This document shows positions 1 to 11,400 of a stretch of DNA of 64,000 nucleotides, in pieces. This DNA is from Centroberyx gerrardi (lineage: Eukaryota > Chordata > Actinopteri > Beryciformes > Berycidae). The position numbers and the translations under genes were made by a program. The notes under the pieces are model-generated. The model made no database searches and was not told the DNA's origin. It worked only from the letters and a program-made list of their open reading frames with translations. Each line of letters begins with the position of its first letter. Positions within the stretch are counted from its first letter, which is position 1. The stretch lies in the NCBI RefSeq assembly GCF_048128805.1, contig NC_136005.1, forward strand, positions 2,999,941 to 3,063,940, written 5' to 3'.

Positions 1-589
1 ACTATATTATAATAATAATATTCGTGTTACCCCTTTACTGTCACTTTGGGTCACCACAGTGTGAGCATTTAGAAAAAATGGGTCGTTTGAAAACCACTTC
101 TTTACGGGATCTGCAGCTCAGGAGGTTTGGACACCTGGGACAGAAACCACTGAAGACCTGCTTCCATTCACCCATCAGTTTGTGGGTCGTCATGTAACTG
201 AATCTGCCTCGGCCCGGCCAGACAAAACAGACCCAACAGCCTCTCTGCTGCTTGTTCAACAGTAAACGGCTACAGGGAGCCGTCACTCGACACCTTACGG
301 CCCGCTGCTGTTTTAAACTGTTCACAAAGATCATCTGCTGACCGCTAACTCTTCTCTTCTGTTCTGAGAAGTCTGGGAAAAACTGCATGAAACCGCTTGC
401 ATGCTGTCTTGATCCTTGACAGGTGTTTCTTTGAAGGCATACATGTTTTGTTTTTTTATTTCTCAAATAAAGGAAGAAGGAAAGAAGTGCAGTCGTGAAA
501 AAATCAATTATGTAGTCAGTCGGTGAGGAATCTTACTTTCAACACGTATTAGTGACATTTACGTTCAATGTTCCAGGAATATAATGTGA

Positions 590-1010
590 ATAATTAAAGT
601 TATGTTAGATAGATACAGAAGATATTGGGCTTTAATAAATATCAGATACCGGTCAGTCCTGTTCTCCTCTCTGACCACAGCTACAGAACTACAAAAACCT
701 ATTTTCTTTGCACATTTTGTTTATTCATTTAATTGTTCAATAATGTTTTTTGTAAGCTAATTCACCACCTAAAAGAATTTCATCAGTCTGGGTTTCAGTG
801 GAGACAAGAAGAAAACTCTCTGCTCAAATTTGAAGTAATTCAATATCGGCACAAAATATCAGCTATTGGTTACTTCAATCTAAAAATATCTGTGTTCGTA
901 TCAGCCTTCCAAAACCCATATCTGTCGAACCCGAATCCAAATCGACTTGAGTTGATCTCACAGCGCATCGATGGAAATACTCATCGTACCTTTAGCAATT
1001 TAAAATAATT
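590..1010 (+). repeat. Dispersed repeat family A (copy 1)
   Basis: Shares TTTCATCAGTCTGGGTTTCAG, GACCACAGCTACAG and AAGAAGAAAACTCTC with copies at 9840-10185 and 43790-44260, and with partial stretches near 22670-22760, 26280-26440 and the right window edge (AGATATCGGTCAGTCA). ATATCGG-type ends suggest a hAT-like non-autonomous element. No protein. Confidence 0.6.
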
Positions 1011-1049
1011 CACCTCCTCTTTATCTCTGGTTCAGACTTTATTGTCTGT

Positions 1050-1150
1050 CTTGTCGTTATTTCCTTATTTCTAGTAAGTTTCTTTTATATTGCTGCTGTT
1101 CCGTTTGTAGCCCTGGTGGTTTCGAAAGGTGCTATATAAATAAAGTTTTC
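1050..1150 (+). mobile_element. LINE 3' tail
   Basis: Ends AAAGGTGCTATATAAATAAAG, the typical 3' end of teleost L2/Rex-like retroposons. Similar tails occur near 15880-15980, 31055-31115 and 51370-51480. 5'-truncated, no ORF. Confidence 0.55.
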
Positions 1151-1714
1151 CTTACTTACTGTACAAAGAGAGTATACATCATTTAGCACATCCTAATGTA
1201 GGCCATTATGGCTGTAATGGATAAACATATTTTTTTCTGTCTCTGCAGCTTTGTAGGACCGCCTTGCTTACATGAGTGTTGTGACATTTGAGAAATTTAA
1301 TTCATCATTAAACATCCTGTCGTCTGCTCTTCTCCTGCCCTACCTAGAGATGACCTGGTTTAACCTGAACTACAACTTCACTGACAGGAGGCTCCACTCT
1401 ATTGGGTTTCTCTGTATACATAATTTATTTTGATTTCCGGAAAGCAACCTTACAGAAATACCTTGACATTTTACAATCCAGTCTGTTCTTTGTGGATTGC
1501 CAAGCACCTGCCAAAGGCTTATTATTATTTGCATTCCTCATTTCATTTAAATCAATGGGTAGTGGTCAGCTAAGCAGCTAGCTTCTGGCTAGCAGTAGCA
1601 GCACCCACCCATTGGTTTTAATGAGGAGTTATTCATCAGCTGACCCAAGTGCCAATGCAGGAAGTTTGTCCCCCACATTGTGACGAATGTGTGTCAGTGT
1701 CAATGTGTCAAAAC

Positions 1715-2087
1715 TAGGGAAGGGACGATATATCGAAATTCAATATGTCGCAATGCAAAAAAGTGACAATACGTTTCGTGGGTCAGAAAAATGCATGGTG
1801 ATATTAGTTCCATTTTATTCTGCTGTAGTAATCACAAAGGAGACGCTTGACCATCACAATTTCACAAGCTCTCCATCCAAATTATATTATTGTCACTTTG
1901 TAATGACATTTTTAAATTGTTTACATTCTAGCAGCCAATGACATCGCTAGAAAGATTTGTGTCTCAGAAATAAACAGAATTCTGCACAGTCAGACTTTGC
2001 TGTCACTGAACTTTCATTTATCACATCGTATCGTGGTTGTATTGATGTCAAATCGTATCGTGAGGTAAGCATATCGTCCCATCCCTA
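1715..2087. mobile_element. hAT-type MITE with 8-bp target-site duplication
   Basis: Ends TAGGGAAGGGACGATAT and, inverted, ATATCGTCCCATCCCTA. Flanked by GTCAAAAC on the left and GTCAAAAT on the right, an 8-bp duplication with one mismatch, as hAT transposases make. It sits about 60 bp beyond the donor of abca7 exon 2273-2149. Confidence 0.8.
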
Positions 2088-2148
2088 GTCAAAATGTCAA
2101 GGTATCTCTTCAACACAGCGCTAGAGGAGATCAAACAGGCAGCAGTAC

Positions 2149-4016
2149 TTGGCCAGGCTGCAGGTCTCTCTCCCAGCCGCTGGACGCTCTGCAGCAGATC
2201 CTGGAAGCCTGAGAAACTCCGGTTCCCTCCGTAGGACAGAAGAGTCTGGGTGTCCACAAACAGACGAGACACTCTGCAGGGAGAGGAACAGAGAGGAGTC
2301 CTTACTGCCTTACTTCCAGTCAAGTCATATTCAGCTATAAAGTACTACAAACAAGGAGAAAAGAGAATTTCCTTACAGGGAGCAATGGAATGGAAAAATC
2401 TAGTAAATAAATGAGTAAGTGTGAGACAGGCTATGGAAGAGGAAGACACAGTTTCTGCTTATTTTAAAAATGATCCAATCGCATCATTTTATTTAACAAG
2501 AAGCAATTGAGCTGCCTAATGTCCCACCATAATCACCATATTAAACATAACCACTTATACTAATGAGGTCATTAATTAAGCTAATTAATGCATTCATTTG
2601 CAAATATTTCTATGCCAACACACGTCTTCACATAACACATGGGCGGTACTAATATGAACTCTGTATCTTAAAGCATTAAGGAGTAATAGCAGTTTCAAGA
2701 AAATCAGTTTTGCCTCATTAATATGCAAATGTATGCAGCAAGGTGCTACAAAATAAATAGACTTGAAACTCAATACTGCCTTGCTGTAATTTTGTAATTC
2801 AGTTATACTCTTACTTCTAATGTGAATCTTAACTTTATGCAGAACTCTTTCAAAGGATTTTCTGGACTGCAGCGTCTCTTCATCTACAGGCCGACTGTTT
2901 CCTACAAGCCACCATCCTATTATAATCCACCAAGCCTCCATCCACCTACATGGAGTTGTCGAAGTTGCCCACTTGCCCCGGCGTCTCCCCGGGCGTGGGC
3001 CGGTGGAAGCAGGGGTTGTTGATGTTGCAGACGATGCCCTGGATCCAGGGCAAGGTGCCCGCCGACGGGAGCGCTTTGTTTGGAAAGTGACCTGCAGGGG
3101 GAAAAGAGAAAAACAGAAGAGGTCAAACTATTGTGGGTTTTACTGAGAGATTAGCCTGAGATATGGTACCAAACAATGAAAAGACTGTGAGAGTGACCTG
3201 AAACACAGTCTGCTGGGACTGGACTGACAGGAACAGTAATCCTCACAGCCCAGACTGGTGTTATGTGAACAAGAGCTAACTTTATACAACTGACCTCAAA
3301 CTGTAACGTCAATATGCTTGGACTAATGTGAGCTGCGTTCACACACAGCTGTAAAGGACAAGATGGCTGAGACCTCAGGGACACAAAGACGAGTGGAAAA
3401 CAGAAAGTGATGTTCTCACTTTCTCTCTCCATCTAGGAGAGAATGTCATGGCTAACTGTAGGCCAAAACTTTACAGTTTTTTAAAGTTTCCTTGCTCACA
3501 TTCAAACACACTGAACATACCAGGCAGAGCATGACTTTTTCTTAATTCTGCTATGTTATGTTAGGGCACGCTATGTTATAGTTACAAGTGAACCGTCTCA
3601 CACATGCTATGTTATGCTGTGCTATCGTATGTTGTGTTATGTACTGCTATGTTAAGCTATGTTATGCTATGCTATGTTATGCTCAGTTATGCTGTTATGT
3701 TATGTTATGTTATGTTATGTTATGCTGCTATGCTATATTATGTTATGTTATGCCATGTTAGGCTATATTATGTTATGTTATTCTATTTTATGCTGTTATG
3801 CTATGCTATGTTCTGTTGTTATGCTATGCTATGCTATGTTATGCTATGCGTTATGTTATGTCATGTTCTTCACACCCAGCCACAGAGGGCCGGCCCACTG
3901 ACCTGTCAGTGAAGGTCAACAACACAACAGGTTGGGTAAATTAACTGTGCGTGGCACAGGAATCACTCTCATCAGCTAATCAGCTTTAACCTGCTGGCAG
4001 ATAGACATTTCAAAGC

Positions 4017-4047
<31 letters not shown>

Positions 4048-4764
4048 GGGGGTTAAAATAAGATGGCAGTGGAGGTGTAGTAGGATTTATTGAAAAGACA
4101 CACATTACGTAACATGACTCACATTGGCTCTGTTTGTAGGGAGGGTGAGAGTGACGGACCGAGATGAGGATGACGAAGAGGAAGAGCGGCCAGAGGAGCT
4201 CGATGACCAGCTGGATCTGCAGGAGAGGAAACGCATTACATACACTGGATTTCTTAACATTAAGTAATCTATAATCGTTATGAATTTATGTAGGCAACCA
4301 GTGGGAGTCAGCATTGATAAAGCATATCTCCTCCTACACAGGAGGTTTTATGGACAAAAAACATCCATCCAGTTCTATCAGACTTCCCTCTTGAGCATCT
4401 TGAAACTCCAGTGGGGAGTTGTTGTCCCAAACCAGAGTTTGGGCCGGAAAGTGAGTTTTGAAAGCCAGAAATCTCAGAATCCGGCCAAGTAATCATTGAG
4501 TAATTGGTACTGATCATCAACCCTATCAACCCCTGCAGATATATTATGGTTATTTTATGCTATGGGGCAGGTAAGATCTTACTTATTGCCCCTTTAATGT
4601 GCGTATTGCGCATTATATTGTGTTCTTCATGTTTTCTGCTTCCCTTACAAGTATTCTATCCTGTTCTGTTCTGTTCTGCTGAGTCTGAGTGTTGGTACCT
4701 TGTTCCTCCTGCGGTAGGTGATGTTCTTCCACAGCAGGAGGAGCAGCTGTCTGGAAAACCCCAT
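2149..4764 (-). CDS. abca7: ABCA-subfamily lipid transporter, 5' part only (ABCA7-like)
   Basis: Four 5' coding exons are visible: 4764-4699 (66 nt), 4216-4123 (94 nt), 3091-2950 (142 nt) and 2273-2149 (125 nt); the gene continues beyond the left edge. They join in phase and give about 142 residues. The protein opens with [14 protein letters not shown], then a first membrane segment ([16 protein letters not shown]), then VRHSHPP and the extracellular motif [16 protein letters not shown] followed by NINNPCF. Exon lengths 66/94/142 match those I recall for the ABCA1/4/7 group. ELLWPLFLF and VRHSHPP are the human ABCA7 wording, while the MGF start resembles ABCA4, so the paralogue call is probable rather than certain. 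Family members are full-size ABC exporters that move phospholipid and cholesterol to apolipoproteins; ABCA7 is also linked to phagocytosis. The nucleotide-binding domains are outside the window. Confidence 0.85.
3549..3869 (+). repeat. Pentanucleotide satellite (TATGT/TATGC)n
   Basis: Over 300 bp of a degenerate 5-bp unit (TATGT, TATGC, with ATT interruptions) lie in the abca7 intron between exons 4216-4123 and 3091-2950. Apparent long ORFs of [10 protein letters not shown] are artefacts of a period not divisible by three. Confidence 0.9.
4017..4045 (+). repeat. (GT)n microsatellite
   Basis: Uninterrupted GT run in the same abca7 intron, followed by a short G run. Confidence 0.9.
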
Positions 4765-6719
4765 CGCTCTGAGCAGCAGCTACCTGCAGCTACCTGGCCA
4801 TGCTGCAGCACTGGAGAACACAACCAGCATGGAGAGGAGAGGAAAGGTTCATCACTGGATTAGGATCTCTCACATTTTAACTAATGCATTTATGACAATG
4901 CACCAATACCCAACCTGTAACTTAAATCTGTGATTTATTGGAGAGCTTCAAAATTAAAGATGTAATGTTGGTGAGTCCAGCTTTCTCTGGACAGAGCGCT
5001 GCTCACTGCTGCTTGATTCATCGCTTCCTGTGTGGACTGGAGGAGATTTCCCACTAGTGACCAACTGACACCAGAATTACATTTGGGTAAATAGCGCATA
5101 TCAGTTTCAATTAGCAGGGATGGGAGGCTCTCCTCTGTTGCAGGCCCACATTGTGATTTAGGCTGATAAGACGGCTGAATTTTTACATAAAAATTCTTAT
5201 CGCAATTAGGCTACAATATTCACACACACACTAAAAATTTGACTTTTGAACAATTCCATGCCGCATCAGTTTGTTCTCTCACGGTTTTATTGTATTTATG
5301 TCCTGTTGTTCTGTGAGGCATTTTTTTTTTACTATTTTGTTAGTGTTCAAGTGACTTGATTTGACTGTAACTTTACTTGTCCTATACTTGTATACAATAG
5401 GGAAAATGTGGTATTATATGAGTGCTAACTAGTAATTAGCCTTCATTAGCGTGGACAGCAGTAAGAAACTGCACATGCTCTTTTCCCCTGCAGAGGACAG
5501 ACACTTTAATGCTACAACATCCTGCTACTCTGCAGGGAGTCTGATGGCAGAGGACAGACAAGCTTAATGCAACTATTTTACAACTTTTACATTTCATCTT
5601 CTCACCTTAGGAAAACATATCATGGAGAAAGTCCAAAACTCCCGTATGAGCCGTTCACCAGGCTGTGGAGGATCAGTTTCTATATTTGGTGTGATCGAAG
5701 GTTTTCTCATGTCAGAATTACAGTGATCTGCTCAGGACGGACAATCCCCCGCTTCATCCTGAAATCCTCCTTATGCTAACAGGTTTAGCTTGGTGACTGT
5801 GAGACTTCAGCCTTAACTCCTGCTCTGTGAGGGCCTTCACACCATGCTGCTTCCCTCCACTGTAGTAAATAACCTGAGCGGATCTGGTTTAGTGCTGGGG
5901 AACAAAGCATTTTCTTTGCAAATCCACCACTGACTCTTGTGTAACCCCAAAGTCAAACTACTATCTGTGCACTCATCTGCTTACACACACATGCATTACA
6001 TACTGTATGACTTTGCGAATGTCAACATACACTCATCACATTAAATACTGATTAGACACATCTAAAATCTTTAGTTTGCTCTGTTTAATTTGTATTTTTA
6101 TCCGTTATGTCCTTGTTTTTTTAATCTCACCTGCACAACTGGCTTTAATTTGCTGTAGACTGTTCTTATGCTCTGTTTCAGACAGTATGCAAATAAACAA
6201 ATGAAATAACACTGGAATTTACATACTAGGACATACATTTTCTAGCCACTCTATTCTTGAGATATTTGCAACTTTTAACCTTTTTTCTTGTTTTTAACTA
6301 TTTCTTCTCTGTTGTCTGACTTCCAGAGTGAAGTGCAGGCCTGCAACTGCAATGTTGTTGAGTTTTTAGCAGGAAGAGGAACAAGCCTCCTGCAGCACAG
6401 CAACACTGCCATGTAATATAATGCTATTGTAATGTAGTGTTATGTAATGTTACGGCTAATAACATTCATGACATGACACAATGAATTAACCACGGAATAG
6501 CGTCTAGTGTATTTGACTCGTACATAACTATTAACGCATAATAATTAACATCAAGCTACAAGGGAAGAGAAACGTTAATTTCCTAGTGTCGGTCCTAGCA
6601 TGTTCGCATAGAGGAGTGATGCTGTTTACAGAATATAAATAACATGTAACAAGGTCAAAAGGCTCGTAAAAACTGAAATCAAATATTATTTACCTTTAAT
6701 ATTCGTGATAATATGTTCT
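4765..6719. other. abca7 upstream / intron 1 sequence, no gene seen
   Basis: Between the abca7 ATG exon and the CpG-rich patch near 6.8 kb. AT-rich, with stop codons in all frames at short intervals and no exon-like segment of a recognised family. Probably the first intron of abca7. Confidence 0.4.
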
Positions 6720-6965
6720 TCAGTGTGTTTCCATGTCCGGATACAGCAGCAGTCCGCAGCTTGTCATTGAAGCTCTTGCTCCATTTCAGCACCAGTGTTT
6801 GTAACTGCAGATGGAATCTAAACAAAGTCCCGCCCACTGCGCGGCGCTGATTGGCCAGAGTGGAATGGGGGCAGGGTTCACAGAAGCCGGTCCGGAATCT
6901 GATTGGTTATAGTCTGTGTTTTGGTACAGAAGGCACCTGATTGGGCAGGTATTGACTGGGTAGTG
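6720..6965 (-). promoter_or_regulatory. Candidate abca7 promoter / first non-coding exon region
   Basis: About 2 kb upstream of the abca7 start codon lies the only GC-rich, CpG-containing patch of this intergenic stretch. It carries GATTGG (inverted CCAAT) three times, near 6850, 6899 and 6940, and a GC box (CCCGCCCACTGCGCGGCG) near 6830. ABCA genes of this group usually have a non-coding exon 1 well upstream of the ATG exon, which fits. No TATA box was identified and the transcription start is inferred. Confidence 0.4.
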
Positions 6966-7439
6966 TTACACAAGGTTAAGGTGCTACAGATGATGATGAT
7001 ATAATAATAATAATAACAATAATAAATATATAGCATTGTTATTATGCATATTATATATTATAATACTATATATCATTATTATATAATATGTTGTAACTAT
7101 AGTAATAGTAACTAATAGTAGTAAAAGTATTAGTTATAATAAATATAATAAATCTAATAAAACTAACAGGACTGCCCTAAAATAATCAGATACAAATATA
7201 GCTCTAACTCAGCAGTATTTGTAACTGTTCACATTTCCTTCAGAAATATTTAACAATGTTTTATAAATATCTAATATTATGAAAAGCGGTCTTGTACCTG
7301 TAATAGCAAGTCAACAACTGTCAATAAATAAAAACATCAAGAAGACGTCATACAGATCATTTTAATGAACATCCAAATCAGCAAATTCTTAAAAATATAC
7401 CTTTCTCTCTATCAAATAAGGCAGTTTACCTTTAGTTCT

Positions 7440-7565
7440 GCATAATAACCGCTCTCTCTCCCCCTCCCTTTCGCTCTCTCTTTCTCTTTCTCTCTCTCTC
7501 ACACTCTCTCTCTCTCTCTCTGACTCTTTCTCTCTCTCTCTCTCTCACACTCTCTCTCTCTTTTA
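7440..7565 (+). repeat. (TC)n-rich microsatellite
   Basis: About 120 bp of CTCTCT runs broken by TTTCT and ACACT, between abca7 and the end of apba3. Confidence 0.85.
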
Positions 7566-7724
7566 GGCACAGACAGGGAAGCAACCAGAACACTGCAGTA
7601 AAAACCCTCTGAGACTGTATTCAGTGATACTGTGATCTGTGATAGACACTTATTGACATGCACTGCTATCTGAGAGACTGGAAGCACAGAATGATGAAAG
7701 ACATGGACCAACTATCCTGATTTA

Positions 7725-7748
7725 AAGGATAAGTTTGGTGATTCTGGA

Positions 7749-7829
<81 letters not shown>

Positions 7830-8005
7830 TCTCTTCCATTCCTGTAGTTCTTGGACCCACAGACAATATTGGCTCCAGAGTCAGCTGTCGGTTGAAACAG
7901 CAGCTCCGTTGCCTCTTGCTGCTAACAATGAGTCCAAACTGTTTGTCAGGTATGTAAGAGACTAATCATATATACTGCAGGTCCAAAATCGCAGAACTTA
8001 TCCTT
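7725..8005. mobile_element. MITE with about 28-bp terminal inverted repeats and an internal (TA)n
   Basis: Left end AAGGATAAGTTTGGTGATTC then TGGACCT; right end is the inverted form (AGGTCCAAAATCGC then AGAACTTATCCTT). The interior holds (TA)n and a segment (GACAATATTGGCTCCAGAG) that reappears inverted at 37300-37440, so this is a dispersed family. Confidence 0.75.
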
Positions 8006-8421
8006 CAGAAACGGTTTTGTCTCTCACTTCTCTCAGCTCAGGCACACTGGCAACGAAGCAGAATAGAAGACAAAAAAATCAGTGCTGCTCACCAGAAATG
8101 TAAGAATTAGTGTAGTCAAAAATATCCGGCTTTCACTTTTTTTTTGCATCTCAGCTACTGCCTGCTTTGTTAAATATCTGATAAATATAAATTGACCGCT
8201 ATCTATATAGCCCTGTCATTTTAAAATATGTTATCACAATATTCCAACGTACTGTACATCTTCAAAAATATATCGCTAGACAAGCTCGTCCTGTTCAGCA
8301 GCCTAAGATATGATACAATAAATTGCATAATGTGTTTTGAGGTTGGCAAAAGTTCATGTAGCTTCAATACTGTACAGCATCTTTGTCCCGATCGAAGCAG
8401 GAAGCGCTCTGTCGGCGCTTC

Positions 8422-11400
8422 TCAGAGAAACACCGGCTGCTCCTGTCCTGTTAGGAGCCGATATGTTGAGGCTGGCATGGTCTTCAAGTGAATCTGAATC
8501 CCAAAAAGAAGAAAAAAATGGTTAATCGTAACAATAAGTTATGATTCAGTAAAAACTAAAAAAATCATTAAAATGATCAAAATTAAATTTCTCAATACTC
8601 TCCAAAATTTCCAAAAACAGAGAAAATAAAATGACTAATTTATTGTTTATTTGGATGTGGATTTTTGTGAAAATAATATTATCTGGGCAAAATTCTGCAC
8701 TGTATTGTTGTACATCTTCAGTTCATATTTATTCTCAGCAAGCCTTAAATCCCACAGATCGTTTCATCTCACCTCCCCGACGGCGTTGGACAGGATGTGG
8801 ATGATCTTGTCGTGCGGCGTGGCGACGACGCTCTGCCCGTTGATCTCGATGATGCGGTGTCCGACCCGGATGCCCCCCCGCTCCGCTATGCCCCCCCGCA
8901 TCAGGCTGCAGATCTACGAAAAGATAGAAAATAAAGGAAAGGCAAAAACAACTTACAATTTTTCTCCAATACAAATAACTGAATCTGTGCAGTGTGTGAT
9001 GGATTAGTCCGCTACGTTTAGGTTTTGATTATTGGTGTTATTTTTTAAACCTTTATTTATCTAAGGAAGGTTGACTGAGCACTTATGCTCTTTTTCAGCA
9101 CAGTTTCAGTTGTAGTTTTAGGAGTAGTTGGGGGTTCAGTGCCTTGCTCCAGATTTTCCCAGCTGGTCTGAGATTTAAACCAGCAACCTTCCAGTAACAA
9201 GCCTGTTTTTCTAACCTCTAAACATAGCCTACTGCCATGCATATGTATTTACCCAAACCTGACTAATGTTTAATACTGACAATCTGAGGAGAAGGAGAAG
9301 AAGAAGAAAAAGAAGAAGGAGGAGGAGCAGAAGCTGAAGAAGAAGGAGAAGGAGAAGGACAAGAAGAAGAAAAAGGAGGAGAAGCAGGAGCAGAAGGAGG
9401 AGAAGAAGCTGAAAAAGAAGCTGAAGCAGAAGAAGAAGAAGAAGAAGAAGAAGAAGGAGGAGGAGGAGCAGAAGAAGAAGTTGTTCACGTACGATGCCGT
9501 CCTCCACGCTGAAACCCAGCTGAAACTTGGGATCTGGTCTCTTGATAATCGCCATGGTAACAGGAGGGCAGTGGACGATGCTGAGCTTCACACTGGTTTG
9601 GCTTTTCAGCTCCTGTGATGAAAACAAAACAATGAGGTTAGATGATCATTCTAGGAGTATCCGGTTCATCTGGTGTCAGCGCTCTGCAGCTTTGACCCTT
9701 GACCTCCTTATTAGAGGTTTCTTGTTATGATGGCAGTTGAGGAATTTCAGCTTATTCTACTGTTGCACTCTTGGTTCTCTGGATAAGAAGCGTCAAGTGC
9801 AGTAAAGTGAAGTGAAAAGAGTTTTTTTTTTTATGATGGATGTCCCTCCCTGACCACAGCTACAGGAAAACAGTCTGTAAAAAATGAAATGTATTTTCTT
9901 TATTTATTGATGTAATTGTTCAATAATGGTTTTCGCAAATTAATTCTTTATTCAAAAACAATTAAAAAAAGACAAGAGTTTCCCTGCCACTGAATAGTTG
10001 GTGGGTCAGTCTGCCTTAAATTGCTGCCAACACTAAAATAATTTCACCAGTCTGGGTTTCAGTGGGGAGTTTTAGTGTCCCATGATGCTCTAAATGCTGC
10101 TTCAGAGGCTTTTCCACCTTGACAAGAAGAAAACTCTGGTGGGAAACAGGTGTAAGCCGGTTTCAGTAATATCATCTGAGGTGTTTCAAAGGACTGGAGA
10201 ATGATCAGGCCTAATACTAGACTGCAAATTTCAAGGGAAAATGTCTTTCAAGGGAGAGTTATTTTAATTTCAAGATACTTTCTAGTCTAGTCTAGTGTTT
10301 CTAGTCTAACATCACTCAAAATCCCAGTTCAAGAAAGCCAAACAAAATCTCCATGTTCTCTTCTGTGTGTTATCTACCTCTTCTACATGCTATCTGCTGT
10401 GAATACACTCTCACAGAGCATGGAAACACGGTGCCATCTAGTGCCTCCTTAGGACACTGCATCACTAAAAAGGTGACGGTACCCCAAGTCTGAGCTTCTC
10501 TCCTCCTACCCCACTATTCTGAAAAATGCAAAAAAAAAAATGGGTGTGGAGCGCTGGGAGACACGCTCACCTGGATATACAGAGATTACATTTACATTTT
10601 AGCTGATGCTCTTATGCAGAGTGACAAGCAAGGTAGAGATTCAGAGTATTTTTGTATCTATCTGCATTTTGTGTACATTTTTCAAACCTCCTTCACAAAA
10701 CTGCAAGATTTAATCACATATAATTTCAGATTATTTACCACTTAGAGCTGCTACAACATCTCTTTCACACTTTTGAGATAATGCTAGTGACTAACCACTC
10801 AACATAGTGTATGATAAAGTGTTAGCATTGAGGACCGAAGCCAAAGATCTACCGAGGACACGTGGATGATTTTGGTGTCTATGTTCTATGTGAACCGACA
10901 GGATGGTCTCCTCTGTATTTTACCGAGGCCCACCACATCGCACCCCGCCTCCCCGCTCACCCGGATGATGCTCTGGCAGGTGGCGATGGGCAGGCCCACC
11001 AGGCTGGTGCCGTTGACGGACATGATGCGGTCTCCGATGCTGAGCTGGCCGCAGCGCTCGGCCGGGCCGCCGTGCAGCAGGTTGGCCACGACCACCGTGG
11101 GCAGGATGGAGCCCCAGCCCGACTCTACCACCGCCAGGCCGAGGATCTCTCCTGCAGCCTTGGAGATGACGATCTGAACAGGCACAAACCACACACATGC
11201 AGCAGTGACTGTTATCATCCGGTTAACCAATGGCTTACCTGCTATTTACTACTTTTCAAAGTACCGTTTTAATTTTGTGCTGGCATCATTTTGTAAAGGT
11301 GTCAATTTTATTTTCATTTTGGAATAAATCTCATAGAGTTAGTGTGACAGCCAGGATGTACTAAGTCCTATATAGCAGAAGACACAATTTTATATTTAAA

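Noticed and set aside
3604..3912. [10 protein letters not shown] repeat protein
   Set aside because: Translation of a pentanucleotide satellite, open by chance in several frames.
9229..9627. Poly-leucine and poly-phenylalanine proteins
   Set aside because: Translations of the polypurine tract; they overlap an apba3 exon in the wrong frame.
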